Assembly: GCA_039028235.1 (NCBI GenBank)
Contig: JBCCIN010000295.1
Span: 1-6,786, forward strand
DNA: 6,786 bases
Direction: 5' to 3'
Origin: JANQPX01 sp039028235
GTDB taxonomy: Bacteria > Pseudomonadota > Alphaproteobacteria > Geminicoccales > Geminicoccaceae
Below are positions 6,638 to 6,786 of the stretch, one piece after another. The notes under the pieces were generated by a model, which worked only from the letters and a program-made list of their open reading frames with translations, was not told the DNA's origin and searched no databases. Each line of letters begins with the position of its first letter. Position 1 is the stretch's first letter. The position numbers and the translations under genes were made by a program.

Positions 6638-6786
6638 TTAGCGGGAGGCGTGCTTTTGGATGAGGGAGCGTGCCTTTTCAACCAGGGCGGCGCCGTCGAT
6701 GCCGTTGGCTGTGACCTCGTCGACCCAACGCTGAGCCACCGGTTCGAGGGCGGCGTCGAAGGCGGCGGTTTCGTCTTCGGTCAGCG
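6638..6786 (-). CDS. dctP: TRAP transporter substrate-binding protein (DctP family), C-terminal end only
   Basis: This frame was read by hand on the minus strand; it enters from beyond the window edge and ends with TAA at 6640-6638. The visible 48 or so residues read LTEDETAAFDAALEPVAQ, then RWVDEVTANGIDGAALV, then EKARSLIQKHASR. This matches the C-terminal helix region of DctP solute-binding proteins, where an RWV-x-E-x(3)-NGIDG-x(2)-LV pattern is common. Its place directly upstream of dctQ and dctM supports the call. The mature protein would act in the periplasm and define the substrate, but the ligand-binding part (including the conserved arginine) lies outside the window. Confidence 0.82.
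   Translation of the reverse strand, partial: LTEDETAAFDAALEPVAQRWVDEVTANGIDGAALVEKARSLIQKHASR

Overview
The window looks like chromosomal DNA of a GC-rich alphaproteobacterium. This is inferred from the GC-rich codon usage of the transport genes, the MalFGK-type sugar ABC operon, and the nearby TRAP carboxylate-type transporter operon. The genus cannot be named from the sequence.

Left part (1-2446, + strand): the end of a carbohydrate ABC importer operon. It holds the C-terminal part of a MalF-type permease whose 5' end is broken by apparent frameshifts in bases 1-110, then an intact MalG-type permease, then an intact MalK/UgpC-type ATPase. The genes are tightly packed (3-nt gap, then a 1-nt overlap). 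The substrate-binding protein is not in the window.

Middle (2505-4730, + strand): a single 741-residue multidomain gene. It has an N-terminal TIR domain with the expected catalytic glutamate, a long helical middle module with a glycine-rich hydrophobic segment, and a C-terminal FGE-sulfatase (SUMF1/EgtB/PvdO-like, C-type-lectin-type) domain. That last domain lacks the two cysteines used by true formylglycine-generating enzymes. The architecture suggests a stand-alone conflict or anti-phage protein with a NADase-type effector and a ligand-binding end. Its base composition is mosaic: AT-richer TIR, GC-rich middle, intermediate FGE part. It sits 58 nt after the ABC ATPase gene and converges with the next operon.

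Right part (4776-6786, - strand): a TRAP transporter operon in the order dctP (C-terminal end only), dctQ, dctM. The dctQ and dctM genes overlap by 4 nt.

The two transporters are ordinary nutrient uptake systems. The gene between them is the unusual element. No RNA gene, CRISPR array, insertion sequence, integrase or reverse transcriptase is visible.
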